Source: Monoplex corrugatus (lineage: Eukaryota; Mollusca; Gastropoda; Littorinimorpha; Ranellidae). From it: a stretch of DNA of 64,000 bases. A model generated the notes under the pieces. That model was not told the origin of the DNA and did no database searches. It saw nothing but the letters and a program-made list of their open reading frames with translations. This document shows, piece after piece, positions 11,425 through 25,914 of the stretch; the stretch's first letter is position 1; every line of letters begins with the position of its first letter. Made by a program: the position numbers and the translations under genes. The stretch spans positions 56,716,517 to 56,780,516 of the forward strand of contig JAPXFY010000013.1 of NCBI GenBank assembly GCA_030674185.1, written 5' to 3'.

Positions 11425-13191
11425 GTAAGTGTTAATCACTGTTTAATTTGTCATAAAAACTTCTGCAAGTTAAGTTTTTTTTGTATGACTGAGTAATTTG
11501 CTTCTTGCATCTTGAATTTAGTTGTTTAAATGGTAATGTTTTTGTCTCACAAACAATGATAGTAGTGCTGTCAGTTTTTCTTTAGTAATTTTTTTTAATA
11601 CAAGTATGACTTCCATGTGTTTTAAAGAGTATAGTTAAACTTAAAGAAAATACCTTTTCACACAGTAAAGTTATGATCACGTTGTCAGTAACACATTTAA
11701 AATGATTTATATTGTTTTATATTTCCTTTCATCTGATGAATTAAAATCTGATGAGCCTTTTCATCTTTTTTCTGTGTTACTAGTATATGTGTCTGTTGCA
11801 TCAGTCTGGGTAAACGTTTCAGTCCCATTGTTCCCCCATGGGGTTCTGGGGGCTCTTTCAGGATGAACAGTATCCCCACCTTCTGGATTTTCTTTCCTAG
11901 AAATTTCGTCTGTTCTATCATTCTCTTTCTTGCCTTTCCATTTGCTTTCTGTCATTCCTTTCTATCATTTTCTGTCTTGCTGTTCCATTCTTCTGTATGT
12001 TCCATTAAAGTCATACAATGATACATACTTTCTCTTACTAGTCTTAGGATTGATAAATGATCACATATATATATATATTATTAAGTGCATTTTGGCTCTA
12101 CAGAAATATGATATGGAGATGGAGTTTTATGTAATTGAACTGAAGTCTATTTTTTTATATGATGTGTATTACTATTGTGCCCTTAGTTATGTTTTTATAA
12201 AATTATAATTTGTAATTAGTATTTTTTTTAATTCCATTGAAATATGTTGGATGGAGTGGTCAATGCCAGAGGCATATCCTTATGTTATGTTAACAAATGC
12301 ATTGATATGTGTACTAAATTTTCTTTTCCAGGTTTTTTTTTTTCTTTCCCTCCAAGGTATGGTGTACTTTTGAGATGGTTATAGCTCTGATATGGCTATG
12401 CACAGTCGGCTGGGCTTCAAGCAAAATTAACAATAATCCCATTGTTCTTACTGAGTTGAGATACATGTCAGAAAGTGGCACTGTAACTGGAAAAAGAAAC
12501 AGAATCACAGAATGTAAAATGTTTACTAGTACTAAAAGTAGAAAGAGCATTTAGAAAAATCCCCTCCCCCCCATTCCAAAACTTATCAACAACAACCATC
12601 ACCACTACCACCACCACCACTGTTCAACCAACTAGCCAGTCTGTCAAGTTTCTATTTTTACCAATCTGTTAAGTTTATATTATTGTAATCATATGATATT
12701 GTTTTAACCAATTGATTATAATCAGATATTTGATTGTATTTGTTTTTCTGCTTCTGTACCATTGTATTCATACAGTTCATCAGTTTTCGTCTTAGCAGTT
12801 GAGGTTGGCACATGTTACTTTATAAGTGATTCTTTATCTCTTACACTTTTGTGAAGTACTTGGGGCCCTTGTGAGATGAGGTGTTGTCATTAATTATTAT
12901 TATTGTTATTATGATCATTATGATAATTATTATTATTATTATTATGTTTATTATTATTACGTTCAGTGTATTGTGCTTTCAGGAAATCAAAAGTTCAGAC
13001 ATTATCATCTTGGCTATCACACGATGTCTGGCTGTCATGTACATCTACCTGCAATTCAGAAACCTACGTAGGCTTGGCTCTAAATACCTTCTAGGTGAGC
13101 AGCAAAGTATTACTTCATGTTCGTTCATTATTTCTTTTAACGTCTATTCACATTCATGCTTTTAGACAAATTATTTTATGTTTATGTTTGC

Positions 13192-13254
<63 letters not shown>

Positions 13255-16200
13255 GTGTGTGTGTGCATGTGTATATGTACATGTACGTGTGTGTGTGTAT
13301 GTGCGTGTGTGTGTGTGTGTGTGTGCATGTGTGTGTGTGTGTGTGTATACACCTAAATGAGTATTTTCATTTAATCGATTAAGCAGTACCATTGCAAGCT
13401 GGCGTATATTATGCATTTATAGTATGTTGTCTGATTAGTTTCTGTTGACATAGTCCTCAATATACGTGTACATTGTCTTTCTGCTTCTTCTCATTTGATG
13501 TTTTTAAAGTGATATGGCTGTAAGTTTTTTTTTAAAGTGATATGGCTGTAAGATCATTTATGACTCAGTTCTCAATAGAAGGCTTATAGAACTATGATTT
13601 AGTTTATGGTGAGAGATCTTAGTCATAAAAATTCATATATTGGCACAATTTCTTACGTATCAAAAATGTTTGGTGACTGGTTTTATTCTTTAGCTTGTTT
13701 AATATTTACTTTTTCTTTCCGTACAGCGTATTGGTCATGGATAGTATATTACTTCATCAGTCATGGCTTTTGTTTTTTTCACCCCATTCCCCACCTCCTC
13801 TCCCCTATTCCCTTATAATATTGTTTTCTGCTTCTTAATATAACGGACTTGCGGAATGGATGAAGACGGAGAGGGTGAGAGGTGTACCTGTAGCGACAAA
13901 AGATAGATTCATATAGAGGGCCATGATTGCTAATGCCATGTGACAGGGCACCTGATGATGATGATGATGATGAATATTGTAAATTGCTATGAGCCTTCTT
14001 AGGAGAGAAGGAGCACTCCAGAAATAATCTCTGTTACATATGATTATTATTTAACTGTTAATATTACATTATGAGTAAATGAAGACTATTTGTTGACAGG
14101 TATGGCAGGCGTGTTTACCATCTTCTCCAGCTTTGTCTTCAGTATTGCGCTCATCAACCTTGTAGGCAGTGACCTTAGGGGACTAAAGTGAGTTACTGCC
14201 CTCAGATGATTACGTAACATTTTCGTGTAATGGGGATGCCAGGGGCTCTTTCAGTATAAATAGTATCCCCACCTTCTGGAAATTCAGTGTCAGAAATTTC
14301 CTCTTTTCTCTCACTCTCTTTGTTTCTTTCTTCCTTCTTTGCTTTCTGTCATTTCTTCCTATCATTTTCTGCCTTGCTGGTCCATTCACCTGTCTGTGTT
14401 CAGTTAAGTCTTAAATGCTATCTCTTAGGATTAATAATTGGGTACATGTATTAACTGCATTTTTGGCTTTAGGGAGGTGAGATGTGCGGAAGCAATTTTA
14501 GATAAATCAAGCCTGTTTTATATGTTTTAGTGTCCTTAGTTATGTTTAAATTTGTGTTCAGGTGTTTTTTAAATCCCTTGTATGAAAAATTGGACGGAGT
14601 GGTCAGCACCGGGGGCATCTCTTGGGATTGTGTGCTTGAATGCATTGATATGCGTACTTAATTGTCTTTTCCTTTTTTTCTCTGTGGAAGTATGGTGTAT
14701 GTTTTGAAACAGTTGTAGCCCTGATATGGCTGTATGCAGTCAGCTGGGCTTTAAACAGAAATGACAAACAACAGCCATTCAGGATCAGTACAAATCTCTG
14801 GGAACATTCAGGAGATGCAGGCCTACTTTGGAAGAATTGGAATGGAGAAAAGGCTCAGGACTCTTGAAGCTCTTATTTTTTCTGATTGATAGGTTACAAA
14901 TCACTATCTAAGCATGCATTGATTGCAACATGATAAGTCCAAAAATGTTTGCACCATTGTTAGTGTTTATTGTGTAAAGTTGTGAATTACTGATATGTGA
15001 TTTTTGAATGTTTAAACTAGCTCTTTGATTGAACTTATACATAACATATATATATATTATTCAGTTTTCAGAAAGGTAAACACAAAGATCTGTCTCTTAA
15101 ATTCAGTAAGTCCCACGAAATCCTTTAGACATTGTCGCAGTGCCTCCCTGATTCTTAAAGTGCATTAAGAATGTACATATACGAGTTCATGGGAACATTG
15201 CATTATATTAAGCCCAGTGCTGTAAAACCTTGCATGTATCTGTTTTGGGGTATCTTTTACCAGCTGTTCAATAAATTTTGATGTCTGCATCATAAAGAAA
15301 TATTTTTCAAGTGTTATGGTGGTGCTGATATCGGCAGATTTATGCGATTATTCTTTTTTGATTCCTGGTCATGAACAACTTGTGGCCACTTATCAAAGCC
15401 TTTGCTTTTTCAGGAAAATATTAAATTGAATGGTAATACGTGTAGTCGGGAATTTTAAGTTTTTATCCTTGTACTGTTAATCAGGAAATATCAAGTCCTG
15501 TGCTGATGTTAGTTGATAATCTGCATTGAAGCTGTGTTATTTGTTGTGAATGAAACATGCAGTAAAACTATCATAGTTTTAGATTTTACAGTGTAATAAT
15601 ACAATGTTGGAGTCCCCTCCAAATCTGTTAATTTATGTCCTCAGTGAAGCCTTGCCGTTCTTCTTACTGTTGGTGGATTTGGGTAAAGCCAGTGCACTGG
15701 CACGGTTCTCGCTCAGCTCTGCCTCTCAGGAGGAAGTTCAGACCAACATTGCCAGTGGGATGGCCATCATTGGCCCCGCCATCACCCTTGATGCTATTGT
15801 GGAAACCCTTGTTATTGGTGTGGGCACTCTGTCAGGTGAGTGTGATTTGAGTCATGTTGTAGTACAAGAAAAAATAGTTGTTGTTGTTTCCTTAAATATT
15901 TTTTTCATGATAATATTTGAATTCATTATATTCACAATGTGACAGTGTCATTATTTTTCTTTATTTCGTTTTTGTCATTTTCTTGCTGTGAGTGTGTCCA
16001 TGGCCACTGCTCCATTATGAACAAGGTTTATGATACTGTTTCATCATTTTTTGGAAAGTAGGAACAGATTTTTGTTGATGTTGTTAGGTGATTTTGATTT
16101 TAACAAAATGCAAGAGATTACAAAAAAGTACTCTGTTAGTCTGTATGTGTGTTGGGGAAGAGTGAATATGAATATTTTACTTATTTTCATGTATGAAAGC

Positions 16201-18782
16201 ATGAGACTTGATGAAATGAATTTTAACAAGCCTCATTGATTGTCTTTCCCTTGCTGTTTGTTGCCTGCCTGTATCTCTGCATGTTTGTCCCTCATTTCCT
16301 CTCTGTCTGTTGTTTTCAGCCACAGGTTTTGACTCAGCTTTTCAAGATGATACGTGGGAGCATGCCTTGGACCCCCAAGATTTTCAGACTTTCTCATCCC
16401 TAACAATTCCCATGCTTGAGATCTCTTTAGATGCTGAACCCTTACAGGGCAAGGGCTAGATAAACCTTTAGGAATAAAAACTTATATTGTGATTAATGTT
16501 ATCTAATAAGCATTACCTATCTCCACCCCCCTACTTATTTCTGCCTTTGATTCTGTTTTCTTTCCTATTCTCTTCTATAAGAAGTAGGACTGTGTTTCAG
16601 GTGTGAAACAGCTGGAGACCATGTGCTGTTTCGGATGTTTGTCCGTCGTCGCCAACTACCTTGCCTTCTTGACCTTCTACCCATCATGCCTTGCCATTAT
16701 TCTCGAGGTTAGTTGATGCACAGCATGGAATTTACCGTGAACTCATACTGTCACTATTATTGCGCTTAACATTTTGCTGACATGCGGATGCTGATGCAGT
16801 GGTGCTCAGAAATCCCTTGATAACATGCTGATGTCTGTGCATCAGTGATTTTCACCTTAATATTTTCCATAAAACTTTCCACACTTTTCTGTCTCTCTCA
16901 GGATTGATAATAGGGTACATATGTTTATTGCATTTTAACTTTAAGGAAACAGAACTGCTTTGTGGCGATTTTAGGCTCTATAGGCCAATTGTTTTCAATG
17001 CTTTTATGTGCTTTGTTATGATTATGCATATGAATTCAGTTTGGCTTTTCAATCCCTTTGGTGATACATTTGGCAGAATGGCCAACACCAAGGCATGTTC
17101 CTAGATTATTTGCATGAACACAATGATATGTGTATTTAATTTTCTCTTGCTTTTTCCAGGGTTATTGATGTGCTTAGATGTGTGTATTTTGTTTGAGATA
17201 TTTATATCCCTGATATGGTTCAGAGCAGTCAGCTGGGCTTTAAACACTGATAATCAATTATTCAGAATAAGTTTCACACTTTTATGAAATATGTGTTTCT
17301 TATTTGTCAGTTGAATAATCTTTTTTTTGTTTTTTTTCAATTTTGTAAAAGTTGTTAAAAGTGGTGGGTCAACAGGGTGTCTTCACCATTAGTGTACACG
17401 TCTGCACGGAGTTAGTCTCGTCTTCTCCACAAATTGTCATGTTTAGAGTTAATCCCATCTTTTCCACTAATTGCCGTGTCTGCAAAGAATTGATCCCATC
17501 TTCTGCACTAATTGCCACACCTGCAAAGAATTAATCCCTTACTGTTGGCTTCAAGTGTTGTTGTTGATGTGCAGTTTGATCATATGTCTTTTGTGGCTGT
17601 CTTTGTTACATCAGAATTTAAGCATTTTTATTATAGTATTACTTGAGGTTAGTGAACAGTGAAACACCTTTTATTGGTGATATTTCTGTTAATCCCTTAC
17701 TGTTTGTGATAAGTATTATTGCTTAGATTGATCATGCTTTAGTACTGCATTTATTGAACTGTCAGTAATTGTCCTGTTGTTTATGTTGGTCATGTGTCAC
17801 TTGAGATTATATTATGGCAGACTTTATTAGTGTCAACAGTATTTGGTTCAGTCTTGACTCTCATCATCAGAGTGGCTTACTATTCTTAATCTTACCGCTT
17901 TCATTCTATGTATAGAATAGAAAGGACTAGCTGTAAGATGGATCCACCAGGATCTAGTGCTAGTAGCCTTGATGACTAAAGGGCTTTCAGGTATCAGATT
18001 TCCTGTTGTATCAGTTATTTTGGTGGTTATCAGTGTATAAAATTCTAGTGCATATCCCCCTTCATTCTTAATACTTCTGCCGCACATATTTTTTCATTAG
18101 TTGTAGGGGTAAATTCCTGACTGTAATTTTCAGTCTGGCTCACTTAGTATGTCTGTCAGTCTGTTCATGTCTCTCTCTTTTAATGTATGTTTTAAGTATC
18201 TGTGTATCCTTTTTATCTCTGTCTCTCTCACACACAAAATTTGACTCATGCCAGACCCATGTTGCCAGACTGAAAGGGGGATTCGTATGTCAACTTCATA
18301 AAGTGAATCATTGGCATGAGTTTGTGTTGAGGACAGAATCTGTTGTAAAGTGGTAGCAGGAAGCTTAAATCAAAATACAAACTATTCTCATGTTGTAAGT
18401 TAAAGATACAGACTGACATATGACTGAGATTGTTGTGGGTGAGGTGGTGGTGTTAAGACAGAGACCTTAATTTTTCTCCTGGTCCTCATTATGAAGTGCT
18501 TGATCCTCTGTGATGGTGCTTTACCTTCCCCTTTCCTGAATATTTCCAGCATTCTGTATGCTGCATGAAGATCTTATTTTTAATTTTTAATTTTTTTTTT
18601 TTTGCAATGGACAGGTGTCAAGAGAGCGCAACCAAGGGAGGCCACTCAAGCAGTTGCAGCAGCTGGCCAAGATCCTGCAGGCAGAGGAAGAGGAGAAAAA
18701 ACCCAACCCTGTGACCCAGCGTGTCAAAATCATCATGGTGAGATTGATTGATTTACTAAGTGTGTGTGTGTGTGTGTGTGTG

Positions 18783-18816
<34 letters not shown>

Positions 18817-21800
18817 CAAAAATGGATTGGTTGCAGGGGAGGGGGACGGGCTACAAACATCAAGAGAACCATTCTTTCTAATTAACTCAAATGTTGTTGC
18901 ACAGTCTGCAGGATTGGTGCTGGTGCATGCCCATAGTCGCTTTGTGGCAGAGGAACCAGAGAGTGGGCCCCACGAGCTGTTAACGGCAGATGACCTGAGC
19001 GATCAGCGCGTCAAACCTGTCATGCCTCTCTGGCATTTCTATGTGGAAAGGTCAGTTTTGTCCATTTTAATTGATTTTCTTTTTGGCCAAAGGCAAGAGC
19101 TTCCATGATGGTTTTTGTAGGGTTTGCAGGGATGTTTGTGATGCAAAGATACATTTTATTACAATGTAGAGTTATTTATTTCAATGATAGTTTGGTACAA
19201 AGGTTGACAAAATAACATAGAACCCATAATATAGGAGCTGTAAGTCAAATAGAACTGCAAGGCACTGCTTGTGCGTAGAGTTTACTGGCAGTGTTATGGC
19301 TAATGCCACAATTATTTTGTTTTTTTTTCCGTGAGAAGTTGACTTTACTTGACGTAACATGACTGTTTATGGTGACAGTGCCTATGAAACTTTGCGATCA
19401 AGAAGACACTGTCTTGAGAAAACTGAACTGTCCAGTCTGTTCCCTTTGTTGTAAGTCAAGTGTATCAGCTTGCTTTTATGAGGTCATTACTTCCCTCGTC
19501 AAAAATGCAATTACAAGTTAAACATGTCTAAAAATCATAATAGATGAATTACTTCTGGTTTTTGCATGTTGATGTGAAATTTTGAATTGAGTTAAAAAAC
19601 TCACAAACAGGGAAAAACCCCTACTCTTTAGCCTGGTTTTTCCTGTTTTGCTTCACATAATACAGATTATTGAAGGTGAATATGTATGAGAATACTGATG
19701 GTAAATGAAGCTGTTTGAAAATTCTAATGATGAATGGATATCAGAATACAGTTTCTGACCATGAAGGTATATCCAGAATGTTGAAACTTTTTTTTCAGGA
19801 TTGCCGGTAGAGTTATATTTTTAGAGTGCTTGTGGGAAATGGTTATATTTTTAGAGTGCTTGTGGGAAATCATGCTTTCAGTATTGTCAATGAATTTGTT
19901 TTAAGAAAACTTGTTTGAACCACTTATGAGGAACTGTATATATAGCAATTTTGTGGTACATTATTTTTGTGGCAGGTAAATGCAAAGACAGACGATAGTA
20001 TCAAAAAGAAAACCCAACTAACCATACTCAAAACCTGTAAGGTAGGCAGAACCACAAAACCTTGCCAGTGTTCAGAGTTTATATACAAGTTCATGGTCTG
20101 TGGTCTTGATCATTTTGAATCCATCCTTCGCTGGATATTTGTGCTTTAGTTGAAACAGAGTTTTTCGAGCAAGCAACTGATTCTCCCATCTTTCCCTGAA
20201 AATGGTAAGAAAGAGACCGTGTTACATAAGTAATATATGGGTTGCGCATTTTACACTCACTCATACTCTTTATAAAAATGAAAAAGTACCATGGTATATA
20301 TCATGTGACAAGCCTCTCAGCATCAAAAACATTCTTACTGAAGGCTTGGACTTGCACGATGTGAGATATAAGCATCATACTGTGAACTCTTCAAAGAAGC
20401 TCAGAGATGTTCCTCCAGAGGTAATTTTCAAAATTTTACAAGAGATCAGTAGATTTCATTTTATATGGTTATACAGTGGGAAAGATTTGTAAATGCATTT
20501 AAGACTTGAAAGGATGATTGTGAGCTTGGTTTTTAAATATTTACTTTTTACTTAAACATGGAGGTGTGTTTAACGTAGTATTAGCTGTAGTATGGCTGCA
20601 GTCGTCCATTGGGCTAGAAGTAGTACAAACTTGAACAGCTGATTCTGAAATTGAAACTTAGAATGCTTGTGGTGAATGTTTAGAATGCTGTAGGTAAATG
20701 TTTAGAATGCTGGTGGTAAATGCTTAGAATGCAGGTGGTGAATGTTTAGGATTCTGTGGTAAATTTGTTTTCTGAAATTGTTTTCAACTTGAACAGCTGA
20801 TTCTGAAATGGAAACTTAACTGCTCGGTGGTGAATTTTTAGAATGTTGGTAGTGGACATGTTTTCAGACTGCTGACAGTGAACATGGACTACACCATCAC
20901 CCTGGTCTTGGCCACAGGACTTATCATCAAGTACATTCTTTTCGACAATGATGTTGACCAGCAGCTGCAGTCGTTGCTGGAGAAGGAGAGGAATGAACGT
21001 AGTGGTAACTCCGGCGACAGGTCTGTCTGGGAAATAGCTGGTACTGCCAGTGAGACCAACACCGTTCAGAATAAAGACGTGGCCAGCAAGGGTGATGGTA
21101 GGAGGCCTTTTTTGTGGGGTGTGTGAGTGTCGTTTATCTTACAAAGGTAGTCAAGTAAAGTTCCCCCAAAACCCTGACGTCGTAGGAGAGTGAGGTGGTA
21201 CAGACTTGAATCTTTCTGGGGATCAGTGGCCTGAAGTTGGTGCCTGTCAATGCACCTTTGCTGCATCAGCTTCCCCATTACGGGACAGGATCAGGTACCT
21301 GTTCACAGGTGGACTAGAGCCTGGCACAACTTCACTGGCTCCCTGTATCAAAGCGCATACAGTACAAACTAGACACCATGTGCTACAAAAGCCTCAATAA
21401 CGCAGCCCCCGATTACCTGTCAAGCCTACTTGAGATCTATGTTCCCTCACGTACCCTCCGCTCTGCCTCCGATCCTCTGACTTTTCGCTTTCCACGCACT
21501 AAGCTCAATACCTATGGCCCACGAGCCTTCTCTGTTTCTGTCCACTTTCCTGGAACAAACTTCCTCTCTCTGTCCGTCAGCAACCTACTTTTGTCTCCTC
21601 TCTGCAAAAAATTCCTGACCTCACTCATCCCCCCTCTGTAGCCTGTCTCCACTCGGAGGGGAATCACATTGTAATATATATTTGTATATAATATGCTCTC
21701 TATAATTTTCCATTGCTTTTATTCTTTTTCCCCATTTATAGCCATGTGTGAGTGTGTGTGTGCGCGCGTGCTTAAGTGTATGTTCAGCGCTTAGATTTGA

Positions 21801-24800
21801 TTTTTATCGAGATTTTGCGCTATATAAAATTTGTAATTATTATTATTATTATTATTGTCTCAATTTAGATTTCAAACTTTGCATTCAGATTACTCGTTAC
21901 ATTAAAAATGTTACAAGCAGGTTCTTTTTTCTCCCTTGTAAACTGACTGTTTATCTTTTAGAAAGAATTCTTGTTTTTAGTTTTCCAAATTTTCTCTGCT
22001 GCATGTATATGTTGTTTTGCAGTCACTGTGCAGGCAGTTTATTGCTGCAGAAGTCTGATTATTTGTGTCTTCGTCAGGTATGTATGCTGACTGTTTTCGT
22101 GTTGCCACAATCTGCTGGACACTGATATAACTTTCAGGATCTGTAACCGTTTGACTTCTGCACCAGCTGCAAAAACTTAACCTTTTGACTCGCTCACCCT
22201 ATCCACCAGCTTCGTGTCTGAAGCTGGTAGATAGTGTGAGGGAGTTACAGGGTTAAGTTTTTGCTTTGCTAACATATACAGGATGTTCGTGAATGGGGTG
22301 CGGGAGTCAAAGGGTTAATGTGCAAAATAAGTTCTGCGTAACGTTCATAACTGAAGCTCTGCATGCATATAATGTGAGGAGGGTTTAGACACTATTAGAT
22401 CTGCAAATGTGTTGACATAAGAGGTTTGACAACTCTACACTGTCTATCCAGCAGGGTTGGTATGCAGGCTTGATTCAACCCAGACCTTGGAAGTCCTACA
22501 TTTTAAATCACTTGACTTTCACATGGAAGTTTCAGTTTCAGTTTCTCAAGATACGTCTCTGTGCTTGGAATGAATTCCATATGCACTAATGTCACAGATG
22601 CCATGTGATGGTGATCATGGTACAAACCTTAAGCCTGCACAACCATGAAGTCAGGCATCTTAACTACTTGACTTTCAAATTGTCTTGCAGTGAAAGATGG
22701 TGGGGAGAAGAACTTGCAGTGAAAGACGATGGCAAGAAGAACTTTAATTTCAGATGTCTTTTGAAATTGTCTTGCAGGAAATGTGGCGAGAAGAATTGCA
22801 GTGAGATGATGAAGAAACTTGATTTCAGATTGCTTGAAATTGTTGCAGTGAAGATGATGGTGAAGAACTTGAGTGAAAGATTGGTAAGAGGAACTTTAAT
22901 TTCAGATTGTCTTTTGAAATTGTCATGCAGTGAAAGATGATGGTGAGAAGAACTTGCAGTGAAAGATGTTGGTAAGAGGAACTTTAATTTCAGATTGTCT
23001 TTTGAAATTGTCATGCAGTGAAAGATGATGGTGAGAAGAACTTGCAGTGAAAGATGTTGGTAAGAGGAACTTCATTTCAGATTGTCGTTTGAAATTGTCT
23101 TGCAGTGAAAAATGGTGGCGAGAAGAACTTGCAGTGAAAGATGATTGCAAGAAGAACTTTAGTTTCAGATTATTTTTTAAAATTGTTTCACAATGAAAGA
23201 CGATGGCAAGAAGAACTTGCAGTGAAAGATAATGGCGAGAAAAAATTTTAATTTCAGATTGTTTTTTGAAATTGTTTCGCAGTGAAAGATGATGACGAAA
23301 AGAACCTCAGTTTCAAACTGTCTTTTGAAATTGTCTTGCAGTGAAAGATGGTGGTGAGAAGAACTTCAAGAAAGCAGAGTTTTTCCTTGATGAGGATGAC
23401 GACAACTGTGAGCACAAGGAAACCCAGACAGACTTCAGCTTCCTTGAAACCCAGGCAGAAAGCATTGTAGGCCTACCACAGGAGGAAGAGGAGCTTCGTG
23501 ATTTAAAGACCTGCATTGAAATCATGAAGTCTGAGGTGAGATTGTACAGACAATGAGGCATGCATGCATGCGCGCATGTGTGTGTATTTTGATGTGGTCA
23601 GGCTTGTGTGTGTGTATATGTGTGTTTAAAAGCATGTATAGTTTGTGTGTGTTGTGTTGCGTTTGGTGTGTGTTTGTGTGCATTTGGATGCATGTATGCA
23701 TATGTATACTAGGAGAGGGGTAAGGGTTGATGTTTTGAGTGTCTTGAATCTCGTGTGTTGAAAATATTGATTGAAATTAGATAATAGAGTTTGCTTAAGG
23801 TAATTATTGAAATACATGGTGTTAATATAATCAAAGGACATACCTCTTGAGAATTATCTCCCATGTTGTATAGAACTTCTCAAATCTAACACAGTTTGCG
23901 CTACCCATTCAGCTAGCATAGAAGCAGATACAAAGTACAAAAACGGTAAGCATCCAAAATGGTGTTAGTTTATTTAAGAGGGATTTATCTCACTCAGATA
24001 GTTCCATATACGCTGTCCCAAGATTTGCCAGTGATTATCTGGCAGATTTTTTTAACCTTTTAAAACCCTATGCACTGGCAAGGTCTTGAAATGAGAAAGG
24101 AGAGGTGTGGGAGAGAACGATCTTCATGAAGCATTGAAAGATCAGAGTATGAAGATAGGAGGCAGCAAACGGGCCAGGTTTTATGATGCTGTCTGGGATT
24201 GAACTCAAAGATAATCAGGTCTCGAGTCTACAGCTCTTTCAACAGGGCAAGACAGCCCAATTTACAGTGAAGAGATGATTTAACCCTTTCACTCCCGCAC
24301 TCCATTCAACAGCATCCTGCATTGCCAACCATGTTAGCAAAGCAAAAACTTAACCCTTTGATTCCCTCACCCTATCCACCAGCTTCCTGCAGGAAGCTGG
24401 TGGATAGGGTGAGGGAATCAAAGGGTTAAGTTTTTGTAGTTGGTAGATAGGGTGCGGGAGTCAAAGGGTTAAACTGTAGAATTTTGGTCCCATACTCTGT
24501 CAGTTTATAACAGCTACAAAAGGATCTTTTGTTTTCCTTTTTTTCTTCCTTTTTTTTTTTTTTTTTTTTTTTGTAACTGCAGTGTTGACAGCTTATTTGT
24601 ACGTAAATTGTTTCTGTGTGTCACACAGCAAGGACCAGCTGCCTTGACCAACTCAGAAATAGTCAGCCTGGTGCAGAATAAACGCATCCCATTTTACAAG
24701 ATTGAAAAAATGGTTGGCGATTATGAGAGAGGGGTCAGCATAAGGTGAGTTGTGTGGTTTGTTTATTGTCTAAACCTCATCACTTTCAGCTGAATTACCA

Positions 24801-25882
24801 AGACTTCTTTGCTGTGTCAGAGAATATTTTTGTATAGAATATTTTCAGAGATTTTTTTTTTCTCAACAGTGTTTTTTCTGATTTTTCTTTTCTAGACAAT
24901 ATGTTTGGAGATCATGTGTGTCAAGTTGTACAGTTTACCTGTGATTTTTACATCTTTTCATTGCTTTCCAAGTACTACAGCATACAATCGAAATGCTATG
25001 CGAAATCAGAAAAAGTGCGTCAAAAATACATAAATTACATTTTCGCACAGCACACAATGACATGTTGTCACAACATAGCAGTCCTTGGGGCCATGACAGA
25101 ACAGACAAAGAAGTGTACCATGGAGTATAACACAGAACTCCAGTAAACTACGTTTGACTTGACAGACTCCGCAGCCATGATAGAAAAGGACACAAAACAT
25201 GGAGAATATATAAAAAAATATCAATAAAATGTGTTTTCATGGATGATTGCTCAGCAGTCTGACTGCCGTATGGCTTATGTGTGTGTAGATATTAAACCCT
25301 AAATGGCAAATATGCAAACAGGTGTTTCTATCTTTGTTGTCTTTTCAGTCTGCTGCTATGGTATGAAAAGTGTGTTGCTATGGTGTGACTCAAATAATGA
25401 TTGACATGTATGGGGACCCTTTCTTGCCATGGATTCTTTCCTGTACACTAAGTTTAAACTGCTTGTGGAATTTGAATTATGATTTATTATTTTCTCAGAG
25501 GAGTAATGTCCAAACCACCATTCAACGTGTGGTAGATGTTGGGAGAAAAATGCTCTACAGTCTGTGTGTGAATAGTGTAATTTTTTGGGGGAGGGGGGGG
25601 GGGTTTGGTGGTGTCAGCTTGTTATTTCATAGGTCCTGTTCAACCCCACCCCCATTTCAAGACCTTGACAGCACTTAGGACATTGCATAAGGTAGAGGTG
25701 TTGGCTAGATAACAGATGGCAGATTGGGTGGAGCACTTATGGAATTGTTTGAGTATGATGAATCTTGTTTGAATGAACACAAAATCCAAAGAAAACACCC
25801 AACTCTTGAGAAACGTTCTGATTGCCTCTTCACTTTTTGATAATGCTCTTTCGCTGGGAAATTTGGGTAATTATCGCATGCA

Positions 25883-25914
<32 letters not shown>

